Part shown: positions 1-9,148 of the stretch, in pieces | Layout of the letters: the number at the start of each line of letters is the position of its first letter | How positions within the stretch are numbered: the stretch's first letter is position 1 | Origin: Solimicrobium sp040544425 | GTDB taxonomy: Bacteria > Pseudomonadota > Gammaproteobacteria > Burkholderiales > Burkholderiaceae_D | Direction: 5' to 3' | Length of the DNA: 64,000 nucleotides | Assembly (NCBI GenBank): GCA_040544425.1 | Contig: JBEONO010000006.1 | Coordinates: forward strand, 124,001-188,000 | Position numbers and translations under genes: made by a program | Notes under the pieces: generated by a model | What the model was told of the DNA's origin: nothing | The model's database searches: none | The model's input: only the letters and a program-made list of their open reading frames with translations

Positions 1-165
1 CCCCTGCATGATTGCATTATCGGGACCAGGTCGTAAAATAGACTATCTCAGTATGACATTAGGCAGTACACGATTCTTAATCAGATACTGTGATACGGTT
101 GCGCGTCCTTAGTAATAAACAGCGAAGACGATACTGAGCTGTAAATACGGTAAACACCAACGCAT

Positions 166-195
166 AAAAAAAGGGAGGTAAATTTACCTCCCTTT
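166..195 (-). terminator. Intrinsic terminator after the first M13 peptidase gene
   Basis: A perfect 13+13 palindrome (AAAGGGAGGTAAA and its complement, 170-195) lies 25 bases past the stop of the minus-strand peptidase gene. On that strand it is followed by a run of Ts (complement of the A run at 166-172). The geometry is that of a rho-independent terminator. Bases 1-165 show no gene I can support. Confidence 0.8.
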
Positions 196-219
196 CGACA
201 GCTGTTCAAACCCGTAGTG

Positions 220-2271
220 TTACCAGATAATGACGCGATCTTTCGGAGCCAGGTACATCTTGTCGCCCGCCTTGACGTCAAACGCCTTGTAGAACTCCGG
301 CTGATTTTGCAGTGTGCCGTTGCCACGGAATTCCGCAGGCGAATGCGGATTGGTTTTGATCAGCACCAGCGTGTATTCATCGCGCATTTTCATTTGCCAG
401 ACCTGCGCCCAACCAATGTATAAACGCTGCTCACCGGTAAAGCCGTCAATGACTGCCGAGTGCTTGCCATTCAGGGATAACTTGTAGGCCTTCATCGCAA
501 TCGCCAGACCGGAATTGTCAGCAATGTTTTCGCCCAGGGTCAGTTCACCATTCACAAAATATCCAGGCAAGGGACTGAACGCGTTGTACTGTTTTACCAG
601 CGCGGCGGTCTTGGCAGCAAATTTCTTGTGGTCTTCCTTGGTCCACCAGTCGCGCAGGTTGCCCTTCTCATCGTACTGACTGCCCTGATCATCAAATCCA
701 TGGCTGATTTCATGGCCGATTACGGCACCGATGCCACCGTAGTTGACCGCATCATCCGCTTCTGGATTGAAGAACGGTGGACGCAAAATCGCAGCAGGGA
801 AGGTGATGTCGTTCAGTTGCGGGTTGTATTGGGCATTCACGGTTTGCGGTGTCATACCCCACTGGGCGCGATTGATTGGTTTGCCCAACTGGTCGATCTG
901 GTATTGCGTTTCAAATTCATTGGAGCGCAGACTGTTGCCGATCAGATCAGTGCTGGCGATCTCCAGTTTTGAATAATCGCGCCATTTGTCCGGATAGCCA
1001 ATCTTGGTGACCATGGTTGCCAGTTTCAACTGGGCCTGTTTCTTGGTGGCCGGGCTCATCCATTCCAACTTGTTGATACTCTGCCGGTAGGCAGCCATCA
1101 GGTTGGCAACCAGCTTTTCCATTTTTGCCTTGTACTCCGGCGGAAAATATTTGGCTGCATAAAACTTGCCTAACGATTCGCCCATGTCCTGATTGACTTT
1201 GTCGACAGCACGCTTCCAGCGCACTTTTTGCTCAGGAATGCCGCGCAATGTCGTGCTGTAAAACGCGAAGTTTTCGTCGGCAAAATTGGCAGGTAACATG
1301 CCAGCATTGGAAGACAGTGCATGCCATTTGAAATAGGTTTTCCAAGCGTCCAAAGATGTGTCCTGCACAACCCTGGCAAACCCGGTCATGTAGCTGGGTT
1401 GACCAACGATGGTGTAGCTGACTTTGCTGCCAACGCCAATCGCATTCAAATAGTTTTGGAAATCAAAATCCGGAGTCAGGTCATTCAATTTCGCAACCTC
1501 GATCTTGTTGTAACCCTTGATTGGGTCACGCAGTTCGACTTTGGTCCATTGCACCTTGGCCAGCGCAGTTTCCAGTTTCAGGATGGCCTGCGCATTGGCA
1601 GCAGCGTTGGTATCGCCTGCCATACCCAACATTTTTTCGATGTGCTTTACGTATGCATCACGCGCCGCTTTCAATTTGGCGTCGTCATCTTTCAAGTAAT
1701 AGTCACGGTCAGGCAGGCCAAGTCCGCTCTGGTTAAGATCGACTGCGTTCACGGTCGAATCCCTGTCATCCTGATTGACCGAAAAGTCTACCGGATTCAT
1801 GACGCCGATTCGGGCGAGATAGGCCATCAATGCAGGGAGTTGTTTTTTGTCGGTCAAAGCATCGATCCTGGCAAACAGCGGCTCGAGCGGCTTGATGCCG
1901 AGAGAGTCGATCGTCGCGGTATCCATATAGCTGGCGTACAGATCGGCGATTTTTTTCTCGTCCGAACCACTGGCCAGTTTGTCGCTTTTGGCGATGCCTT
2001 CAATGATGCCCTGTAACTGCGGCTGGACTTGATCGTCCAATACCGTGAACGATCCCCACACCGGTTTGTCGGCAGGAATTTTTGCGTTCTTTAACCAGGT
2101 GCCGTTGATGTATTTGTAGAAATCATCCTGCACGCGTACCGAGGCATCGATGTTGTCTTTGTTGATGCCGGAAGCGGCCGCGACGGGTGCCGAATTTGCC
2201 GCATCAGCCGGGGCATTGAGCAGCCCGACAATCACAGCGGCCAGTCCTAATTTTTTTATAAAACGCTTCAT
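220..2271 (-). CDS. M13 family (neprilysin/PepO-like) zinc metallopeptidase, copy 1
   Basis: Predicted exported zinc endopeptidase of 683 residues, the usual size for bacterial M13 enzymes. An N-terminal signal peptide (MKRFIKK followed by a hydrophobic stretch ending APADA) directs it to the periplasm or outside. The zinc site is clear: HEISH at 520-524 supplies two histidines and the catalytic Glu521, and ENIADNSG from 581 supplies the third ligand. The N-terminal cap has the NPXDFSVNQDD type and the C-terminus ends in a DRVIIW tail typical of the family. The ATG is preceded by AGGAGA at good spacing. It lies directly downstream of, and is closely similar to, a second M13 gene. Substrates cannot be told from sequence, though M13 enzymes normally cut short peptides. 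Confidence 0.93.
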   Translation of the reverse strand: MKRFIKKLGLAAVIVGLLNAPADAANSAPVAAASGINKDNIDASVRVQDDFYKYINGTWLKNAKIPADKPVWGSFTVLDDQVQPQLQGIIEGIAKSDKLASGSDEKKIADLYASYMDTATIDSLGIKPLEPLFARIDALTDKKQLPALMAYLARIGVMNPVDFSVNQDDRDSTVNAVDLNQSGLGLPDRDYYLKDDDAKLKAARDAYVKHIEKMLGMAGDTNAAANAQAILKLETALAKVQWTKVELRDPIKGYNKIEVAKLNDLTPDFDFQNYLNAIGVGSKVSYTIVGQPSYMTGFARVVQDTSLDAWKTYFKWHALSSNAGMLPANFADENFAFYSTTLRGIPEQKVRWKRAVDKVNQDMGESLGKFYAAKYFPPEYKAKMEKLVANLMAAYRQSINKLEWMSPATKKQAQLKLATMVTKIGYPDKWRDYSKLEIASTDLIGNSLRSNEFETQYQIDQLGKPINRAQWGMTPQTVNAQYNPQLNDITFPAAILRPPFFNPEADDAVNYGGIGAVIGHEISHGFDDQGSQYDEKGNLRDWWTKEDHKKFAAKTAALVKQYNAFSPLPGYFVNGELTLGENIADNSGLAIAMKAYKLSLNGKHSAVIDGFTGEQRLYIGWAQVWQMKMRDEYTLVLIKTNPHSPAEFRGNGTLQNQPEFYKAFDVKAGDKMYLAPKDRVIIW

Positions 2272-2298
2272 TTGTTCTCCTGTTGATTGATATTATTT

Positions 2299-2318
2299 GC
2301 CAAATTTTTGGTCTGGCT
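2299..2318 (-). repeat. Leader repeat shared by the two M13 genes (copy 1)
   Basis: The 20 bases here (gccaaatttttg..tctggct) match 4482-4501 at 19 of 20 positions, in the same orientation and the same distance (about 28 bases) upstream of each start codon. The similarity continues loosely beyond it. It shows that the duplication carried the untranslated leader along with the gene. Confidence 0.75.
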
Positions 2319-2405
2319 GCTGCTCTAAAATCGAGATAACAATTTTAGAAAACTCTGACCTGCTTTTCCAATCTCTTTGCATGTACATGAACCAGCATCA
2401 AGTGC

Positions 2406-4454
2406 TTACCAGATAATCACCCGGTTCTTGGGTGACAGATACATCCTGTCGCCTGGTTTAACGTTAAATGCTTTGTAAAATTCAGGTTGATTCTGGACAG
2501 TCCCGTTGGCACGGAATTGTTCCGGTGAATGCGGATCGGTCTTCAACAACACCAGCGCGAATTCGTCGCGCGCCTTCATCTGCCACACCTGAGCAAAACC
2601 GATGTAGAAGCGCTGCTCGCCGGTGTAGCCATCAATCACCGGAGATGGTTTGCCATTGAGTGAAATTTTGTAGGCTTTCATGGCGATCGCCAGACCCGAG
2701 TTATCGGCAATGTTTTCACCCAAGGTCAATTCACCGTTGACGTTATAGCCTTGCAGCGGGCTGAAGGCGTTGTACTGTTTGACCAGTGCGGCCGTTTTGG
2801 CGGCAAATTTTTTGTGATCCTGTGCGGTCCACCAGTCGCGCAGATTTCCTTTTTCGTCATACTGACTTCCCTGATCATCAAATGCGTGGCTGATTTCATG
2901 GCCGATCACCGCGCCGATACCGCCGTAATTGACCGCATCGTCCGCAGTCGGATTGAAGAACGGCGGACGCAAAATCGCGGCAGGGAAAGTGATGTCATTG
3001 AACTGCGGATCGTATTGCGCGTTCACGGTCTGCGGCGTCATCCCCCATTGTTGACGATTGATGGGCTTGCCCAGTTTGTTGATTTGATAGTTGAATTCAA
3101 ATTCGCTGGCACGCAGGCTGTTGCCGACCAGATCGTTCTTGTCGATCACCAACACAGAATAATCACGCCATTTGTCGGGATAACCGATTTTGGTGACCAT
3201 GGTCGACAGTTTCAACTGTGCCTGTTTCTTGGTGGCCGGGCTCATCCAATCCAGTTTATTAATGCTTTGCCGGTAGGCAGCCAACAGGTTGTTCACCAGG
3301 CTTTCCATTTTGGCTTTGTACTCAGGCGGAAAATATTTGGCGACATACAGTTTGCCGATCACTTCCCCCAACGAACCATCGACCATGCCCACGGCACGTT
3401 TCCAGCGTACCTTCTGTTCCGGTACGCCCTGCAGGATGGTGCCGTAAAAAGCGAAGCGTTCCTTGTCAAATTCAGATGCCAGCATACCGGCATTGGAAGA
3501 CAGGGCGTGCCATTTGAAATAGGTTTTCCAGTCTTCTAACGGGGCGTCTTTCAGAACCTTGGCAAAGCCGGTGAAGTAGCTGGGTTGACCGACAATCAGG
3601 TAACTGAGTTTGCCGTCGGTGCCTGCGGCTTTTAAATAGCTCTGGAAATCGAAGGCCGGTGTCAGGACATTCAGGTCGCCAACGGCAATTTTGTTATAGC
3701 CTTTGATTGGATCGCGCAATTCAACCTTGGTCCACTGGATCTGGGCCAGCGCCGTCTCCAGTTTCAAAATTGTCGCAGCACTGGCAGCGGCGTTGCTGTC
3801 ACCAGCCATGGTCAGCATTTTTTCAATATGTTTGACGTAAGCATCACGTACGCTTTTTAATTTGGCGTCGTCATCCTTTAAATAATAGTCACGGTCCGGC
3901 AACCCTAAACCACTTTGGGACAGATGGACTGCGTAGACCGTCGAATCTTTATCGTCAGGCGAAACGGAGAAATCAAACGGAGTGACGATGCTGACCTGAT
4001 TGAAGTAAGCCATCAGGGCAGGCACCTGGGCTTTGTCGTTCAGTGCGTCAACCCTGGCAAACAGTGCTTGCAGAGGTTTGATCCCCAAGGTTTCGATGGT
4101 TGACGTGTCCATGAAGCTGGCGTACAGATCACTGATCTTCTGTTCATCGCTGCCATTGACGTTGTTGGTTTTTGCACTGATGCTGTCGATAATGCTCTTT
4201 AATTGCGGCTGTACTTCATCATCGAGCACGATGAACGAGCCCCACATTGGCTTGTCTGCCGGGATTTCGGTTTTCTTTAACCAAAGACCGTTAATGTGAC
4301 GGAAAAAATCATCCTGAATCCGCACTGCGCTGTCGATGTTGTCTTTGTCGATGCCTGAAACTACATTGGCATCGTTTGCGATTGACGCGGTTGGGATATT
4401 AAGCAGGCCTACGATGACAGCGGCGATGCCGCATTTTTTGATAAAACGCTTCAT
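2406..4454 (-). CDS. M13 family (neprilysin/PepO-like) zinc metallopeptidase, copy 2
   Basis: This 682-residue exported peptidase is a paralogue of the adjacent downstream gene, colinear over its whole length. The signal peptide starts MKRFIKK and the mature part begins near ASIANDAN. The zinc motif HEISH is at 519-523 (Glu520 catalytic) and ENIADNSG starts at 580. The ATG has a GAGGAG ribosome site. The two genes point the same way with 134 bases between them, and copy 2 is closer to rpoC. Differences from copy 1 concentrate in the N-terminal third, which in M13 enzymes forms part of the lid over the active site, so the two copies may differ in peptide preference (inference). Confidence 0.93.
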   Translation of the reverse strand: MKRFIKKCGIAAVIVGLLNIPTASIANDANVVSGIDKDNIDSAVRIQDDFFRHINGLWLKKTEIPADKPMWGSFIVLDDEVQPQLKSIIDSISAKTNNVNGSDEQKISDLYASFMDTSTIETLGIKPLQALFARVDALNDKAQVPALMAYFNQVSIVTPFDFSVSPDDKDSTVYAVHLSQSGLGLPDRDYYLKDDDAKLKSVRDAYVKHIEKMLTMAGDSNAAASAATILKLETALAQIQWTKVELRDPIKGYNKIAVGDLNVLTPAFDFQSYLKAAGTDGKLSYLIVGQPSYFTGFAKVLKDAPLEDWKTYFKWHALSSNAGMLASEFDKERFAFYGTILQGVPEQKVRWKRAVGMVDGSLGEVIGKLYVAKYFPPEYKAKMESLVNNLLAAYRQSINKLDWMSPATKKQAQLKLSTMVTKIGYPDKWRDYSVLVIDKNDLVGNSLRASEFEFNYQINKLGKPINRQQWGMTPQTVNAQYDPQFNDITFPAAILRPPFFNPTADDAVNYGGIGAVIGHEISHAFDDQGSQYDEKGNLRDWWTAQDHKKFAAKTAALVKQYNAFSPLQGYNVNGELTLGENIADNSGLAIAMKAYKISLNGKPSPVIDGYTGEQRFYIGFAQVWQMKARDEFALVLLKTDPHSPEQFRANGTVQNQPEFYKAFNVKPGDRMYLSPKNRVIIW

Positions 4455-4481
4455 TGGTACTCCTCTCGATTTATATTTATC

Positions 4482-4501
4482 GCCAAATTTTTGATCTGGC
4501 T
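4482..4501 (-). repeat. Leader repeat shared by the two M13 genes (copy 2)
   Basis: Partner of the repeat at 2299-2318, with 19 of 20 bases the same, upstream of the second peptidase gene. The rest of 4502-4629 up to the rpoC terminator contains no gene and probably holds this gene's promoter. Confidence 0.75.
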
Positions 4502-4629
4502 ATCTCGGTCCAAAATCGCTATAAAATTCTGGAATTCCCTTACAACGACCAACTATCTGTTTCTGCCGGGTGATTGTAACGCACAATTTTAATTGCAGTG
4601 ATGCCTGAAAAGCGCCGCAGAGTAGAAAT

Positions 4630-4657
4630 AAAAAAAGCGCCAACGGCGCTTTTTTTA
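4630..4657 (-). terminator. Intrinsic terminator after rpoC
   Basis: AAAAAAGCGCC - AAC - GGCGCTTTTTT forms a strong GC stem with A/T flanks on both sides, 20 bases past the rpoC stop. It closes the large ribosomal protein/RNA polymerase operon and separates it from the M13 genes. Confidence 0.9.
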
Positions 4658-4676
4658 TTCGAACGACGAACAACGA

Positions 4677-7600
4677 TTATTCTTCGTTTCCGCTAACTTC
4701 ACCAGCACTGACACTGGCTGCTTCCATATTGGTCGCAAATGCAGCTTTTTCAGCCTGCAACATCGCGGCACGTTCGTCGGCTTCCCAAGTTTCTTTCAAC
4801 TTGCGAGCACGGTGATAGGCCAGACCAGTACCTGCCGGGATCAGACGCCCGACGATCACGTTTTCTTTCAGACCACGCAGGCTATCCTGTTTGCCCATGA
4901 TCGCAGCTTCAGTCAGAACACGAGTCGTTTCCTGGAACGATGCGGCAGAGATGAATGAGTCGGTCGACAACGAAGCCTTGGTAATACCCAACAAGATATT
5001 TTCATATGTTGCAGGGATCTTGTTGTCAGCAACGACGAGATCGTTTTCATCCAGCAGTTCCGAACGCTCTACCTGTTCACCAACGATGTAGCTGGTATCA
5101 CCAGGATTCAACACGGTCACACGGCGCAGCATCTGACGCACAATCACTTCGATATGCTTGTCATTGATCTTCACACCCTGCAGGCGATACACGTCCTGAA
5201 CTTCTTCGACGATGTAACGTGCCAGTGCCTCGATACCCAACAGGCGCAGAATATCTTGTGGATCACGTGGGCCGTCAACAATCATCTCACCTTTGTTGAC
5301 AACCTGACCGTCATGCACCAGCACCTGTTTCTCTTTGGCGATCAGGAATTCATGCTTCTCGCCGTCGAGGTCAGTAATTTCCAGACGTTGTTTGCCTTTG
5401 GTTTCTTTACCAAACGCGACCGTACCGGTAACTTCTGCCAGTACGCCGGCGTCTTTCGGTGAGCGTGCTTCAAACAGTTCTGCCACCCGTGGGAGACCAC
5501 CGGTAATATCACGTGTCTTCTGCGATTCAGTCGGGATACGCGCCAATACTTCACCGACGTGTACCTGCTGACCGTCTTTCACCATCAACAAGGCGCCCGG
5601 CTGGAAGCTGATCGTTACCGCATGCTCAGTACCGGCGATCTTGACTTCCTGACCTTGTTCGTTCAACAGTTTAACCTGTGGACGCAACAGCTTGGTCGCC
5701 ATACCGCGGCGTTTCGCATCGATTGCAACCAGCGTCGACAGGCCGGTAACTTCATCGACCTGCTTGGCAACGGTGACGCCTTCTTCGACGTTTTCAAACT
5801 TGATCTGACCACTGTATTCAGTAATGATCGGACGTGTCAGTGGATCCCAGGTTGCCAATTGTGTGCCGGCCTTGATCAACAGACCGTCGGTGACGATCAG
5901 TGTCGCACCGTAAGGTACTTTATGACGTTCACGTTCACGACCGTGATCATCGGTAATCAACACTTCACCGGAACGGGAAATAACGATCAGATCGCCTTTG
6001 CCGTTGGTGACATAACGCATGGTCGCGGTAAAACGAATCGTACCGTTAGACTTGGCTTCGATTGCTGAAGCAACTGCTGCACGAGAGGCGGCACCACCGA
6101 TGTGGAAGGTACGCATCGTCAACTGGGTACCAGGCTCACCGATAGACTGCGCAGCAATAACACCGACTGCCTCACCGGCGTTAACCATATTGCCACGGCC
6201 CAGATCGCGGCCGTAACACATGGCGCACAAACCGTAACGTGTGTCGCAAGTCAATGGGGTGCGCACTTTCACTTCATCGATACCGAGGCGCTCGATTTCT
6301 TCGACTTCGTCTTCACCCAGCAATGTGCCGTTTGCATACAAAGTTTCTTGCGTATCAGGATTCACAACATCAACTGCGGTGACACGACCCAGAATCAATT
6401 CACGCAACGGCTCGATCACTTCACCACCTTCAACCAGCGCTTTCATCGACGCACCGTTTGATGTGCCGCAATCGTCTTCGATCACAACCAGATCCTGGGT
6501 AACGTCAACCAGACGACGTGTCAGGTAACCGGAGTTCGCTGTCTTCAATGCCGTATCGGCCAGACCTTTACGTGCACCGTGGGTGGAAATAAAATACTGC
6601 AGCACGTTCAGACCTTCGCGGAAGTTCGCGGTAATCGGCGTTTCGATAATCGAACCGTCCGGCTTCGCCATCAATCCCCGCATACCGGCCAGCTGACGAA
6701 TCTGCGCTGCAGATCCACGCGCACCGGAATCGGCCATCATGTAAATGGCATTGAATGATTCCTGCGTGCCGACAGTACCGTCACGTTTGACTACGTCTTC
6801 AACTTTCAGGCGCTCCATCATGGCCTTACCGACGTCATCACCGGTTTTGCCCCAGATATCAACAACCTTGTTGTAACGCTCGCCGGAAGTGACCAGACCA
6901 GATGCATATTGCTGTTCGATCTGTTTGACTTCTTTTTCCGCTGCAGCGATCAGGGTTACCTTTTGTGGCGGTACCAGCATATCGTCGATACAGATCGAGA
7001 TACCGGCACGGGTCGCCAAACGGAAACCAGATTGCATCAGTTTGTCGGCAAAAACGACTGTCGCACGCAGACCGCACTTGCGGAATGAGGTGTTGATCAG
7101 TTTCGAAATTTCTTTTTTCTTCAGGGCGCGATTCAAGACTGAGAACGGCAAACCTTTAGGCAGAATTTCTGACAGGATCGCGCGACCAACCGTAGTTTCA
7201 TAACGGGTGATGGTTTTTTCAAACTCACCGGTTTCATGATTCTTCGGATATTCGGTAATACGCACGGTGATGCGGGTAGTCAGTTCCACTTCCTTGTTGT
7301 CATAAGCACGGATCGCTTCGGACACGTCAGGGAACATCATGCCTTCGTTACGGCCATTGATTTTTTCGCGGGTCGCGTAGTACAGACCCAACACGATATC
7401 CTGGGAAGGAACAATCGACGGTTCGCCGTTGGATGGGAACAAGATATTGTTCGACGCCAGCATCAATGTGCGCGCTTCCATCTGCGCTTCGACCGACAAC
7501 GGAACGTGGACCGCCATTTGATCGCCGTCAAAGTCGGCGTTGAATGCGGCACAGACCAGCGGATGCAGCTGGATCGCTTTACCTTCAATCAGAACCGGCT

Positions 7601-8912
7601 CGAACGCCTGGATACCCAAACGGTGCAAGGTAGGTGCACGGTTCAGCATGACTGGATGTTCTTTGATGACGTCTTCCAGAATATCCCAGACTATCGGCTC
7701 CTGAATTTCTACCAATTTTTTCGCTGCCTTGATGGTTGTGGCCAAACCCATCAATTCGAGCTTGTTAAAAATGAAGGGCTTGAACAATTCCAGAGCCATC
7801 AATTTCGGCAAACCGCACTGATGCAATTTCAGCTGAGGGCCAACCACGATAACCGAACGACCAGAGTAGTCGACCCGTTTACCCAGCAAGTTCTGACGGA
7901 AACGACCGCCTTTACCTTTGATCATTTCAGCCAGAGATTTCAACGGACGCTTGTTGGCGCCGGTCATGGCTTTACCGCGACGACCATTGTCTAACAGCGA
8001 GTCGACCGCTTCCTGCAACATCCGTTTTTCATTACGGGTGATGATTTCCGGAGCGCGCAATTCCATCAGGCGCTTCAGACGGTTGTTACGGTTGATCACA
8101 CGGCGATATAAATCGTTCAGGTCGGACGTGGCGAAACGGCCACCATCCAGCGGCACCAACGGGCGCAGCTCTGGCGGCAGGACCGGCAATACTTCCATGA
8201 TCATCCAGTCCGGTTTGATACCGGAACGTTGGAACGCTTCGAGCACTTTCAGGCGCTTGGCGTATTTCTTGATCTTGGCTTCAGATTTGGATTCTTTCAA
8301 CTCGACGCGCAGAGCTTCAGCGTCGCGATCGATATCGATCGAGCGCAGCAGTTCACGGATACCTTCGGCACCCATGTAAGCGGTGAATTCGTCGCCGTGT
8401 TCTTCGTACTTGGCAGCGTAATCATCTTCCGACATGATCTGACATTTTTTCAGCGGTGTCATACCTGGATCGGTAACAACGTAAGCTTCAAAATACAGAA
8501 CACGTTCGATGTCGCGCAAGGTCATATCCAACACCATACCCAGACGGGATGGCAGGGATTTCAAAAACCAGATATGGGCAGTAGGAGAGGCCAGTTCAAT
8601 ATGACCCATGCGTTCACGACGCACTTTGGTCAGGGTGACTTCAACGCCGCATTTTTCGCAGATCACACCGCGATGTTTCAAGCGCTTGTACTTACCGCAT
8701 AAACATTCATAATCTTTGATCGGTCCAAAAATTTTGGCGCAAAACAAACCGTCACGTTCTGGTTTGAAAGTACGATAGTTGATGGTTTCCGGTTTTTTAA
8801 CTTCACCGTAGGACCAAGAACGGATTTTCTCTGGAGACGCAAGACCGATTTTGATCGCGTCGAATTGGTCATCTTCCTGAACTTGCTTGAATAAATCGAG
8901 CAGGGCTTTCAT
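4677..8912 (-). CDS. rpoC: DNA-directed RNA polymerase subunit beta'
   Basis: The largest core subunit of RNA polymerase, 1411 residues, which is normal for betaproteobacteria. The N-terminal zinc-binding cysteines (CLCGKYKRLKHRGVICEKCG) are present near residue 70. The catalytic Mg-binding loop NADFDGDQMAVH is near residue 457, and the second zinc site (CDTRYGLCAMCYGRDL) lies in the C-terminal half. The sequence runs through the trigger loop and jaw with no break. The ATG has an AGGAG upstream. It follows rpoB after an unusually long 236-base gap that holds a strong hairpin. It is the last gene of the operon. Confidence 0.99.
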   Translation of the reverse strand: MKALLDLFKQVQEDDQFDAIKIGLASPEKIRSWSYGEVKKPETINYRTFKPERDGLFCAKIFGPIKDYECLCGKYKRLKHRGVICEKCGVEVTLTKVRRERMGHIELASPTAHIWFLKSLPSRLGMVLDMTLRDIERVLYFEAYVVTDPGMTPLKKCQIMSEDDYAAKYEEHGDEFTAYMGAEGIRELLRSIDIDRDAEALRVELKESKSEAKIKKYAKRLKVLEAFQRSGIKPDWMIMEVLPVLPPELRPLVPLDGGRFATSDLNDLYRRVINRNNRLKRLMELRAPEIITRNEKRMLQEAVDSLLDNGRRGKAMTGANKRPLKSLAEMIKGKGGRFRQNLLGKRVDYSGRSVIVVGPQLKLHQCGLPKLMALELFKPFIFNKLELMGLATTIKAAKKLVEIQEPIVWDILEDVIKEHPVMLNRAPTLHRLGIQAFEPVLIEGKAIQLHPLVCAAFNADFDGDQMAVHVPLSVEAQMEARTLMLASNNILFPSNGEPSIVPSQDIVLGLYYATREKINGRNEGMMFPDVSEAIRAYDNKEVELTTRITVRITEYPKNHETGEFEKTITRYETTVGRAILSEILPKGLPFSVLNRALKKKEISKLINTSFRKCGLRATVVFADKLMQSGFRLATRAGISICIDDMLVPPQKVTLIAAAEKEVKQIEQQYASGLVTSGERYNKVVDIWGKTGDDVGKAMMERLKVEDVVKRDGTVGTQESFNAIYMMADSGARGSAAQIRQLAGMRGLMAKPDGSIIETPITANFREGLNVLQYFISTHGARKGLADTALKTANSGYLTRRLVDVTQDLVVIEDDCGTSNGASMKALVEGGEVIEPLRELILGRVTAVDVVNPDTQETLYANGTLLGEDEVEEIERLGIDEVKVRTPLTCDTRYGLCAMCYGRDLGRGNMVNAGEAVGVIAAQSIGEPGTQLTMRTFHIGGAASRAAVASAIEAKSNGTIRFTATMRYVTNGKGDLIVISRSGEVLITDDHGRERERHKVPYGATLIVTDGLLIKAGTQLATWDPLTRPIITEYSGQIKFENVEEGVTVAKQVDEVTGLSTLVAIDAKRRGMATKLLRPQVKLLNEQGQEVKIAGTEHAVTISFQPGALLMVKDGQQVHVGEVLARIPTESQKTRDITGGLPRVAELFEARSPKDAGVLAEVTGTVAFGKETKGKQRLEITDLDGEKHEFLIAKEKQVLVHDGQVVNKGEMIVDGPRDPQDILRLLGIEALARYIVEEVQDVYRLQGVKINDKHIEVIVRQMLRRVTVLNPGDTSYIVGEQVERSELLDENDLVVADNKIPATYENILLGITKASLSTDSFISAASFQETTRVLTEAAIMGKQDSLRGLKENVIVGRLIPAGTGLAYHRARKLKETWEADERAAMLQAEKAAFATNMEAASVSAGEVSGNEE

Positions 8913-9095
8913 GGTTCACTCCTGGCATGCGCTTTTAGTGCAGGACACTATCAGCTGATTAATGCAACAAGTACTGGGTTGTCGTCATACCCTGTTCGCA
9001 TCACTGGGAGAGCCTGGTCGATTGACGCAAGTTCCATTGATACCGGGAACGAAACACACTACTAACTACAATCAAATTACAAACTTTTTAAGCGA

Positions 9096-9124
9096 CTATC
9101 GCCCGAAGTGATTTCGGGCGATAG
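9096..9124 (-). promoter_or_regulatory. Perfect 12-bp hairpin in the rpoB-rpoC gap
   Basis: CTATCGCCCGAA and its complement TTCGGGCGATAG flank a 5-base loop, 25 bases past the rpoB stop. There is no clear T-run after it on the minus strand, so it is more likely an RNA-processing or stability element, or a partial terminator, than a full stop. Its role is inference. Confidence 0.6.
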
Positions 9125-9148
9125 AAAACTACTAGACTTCAAAACAGA

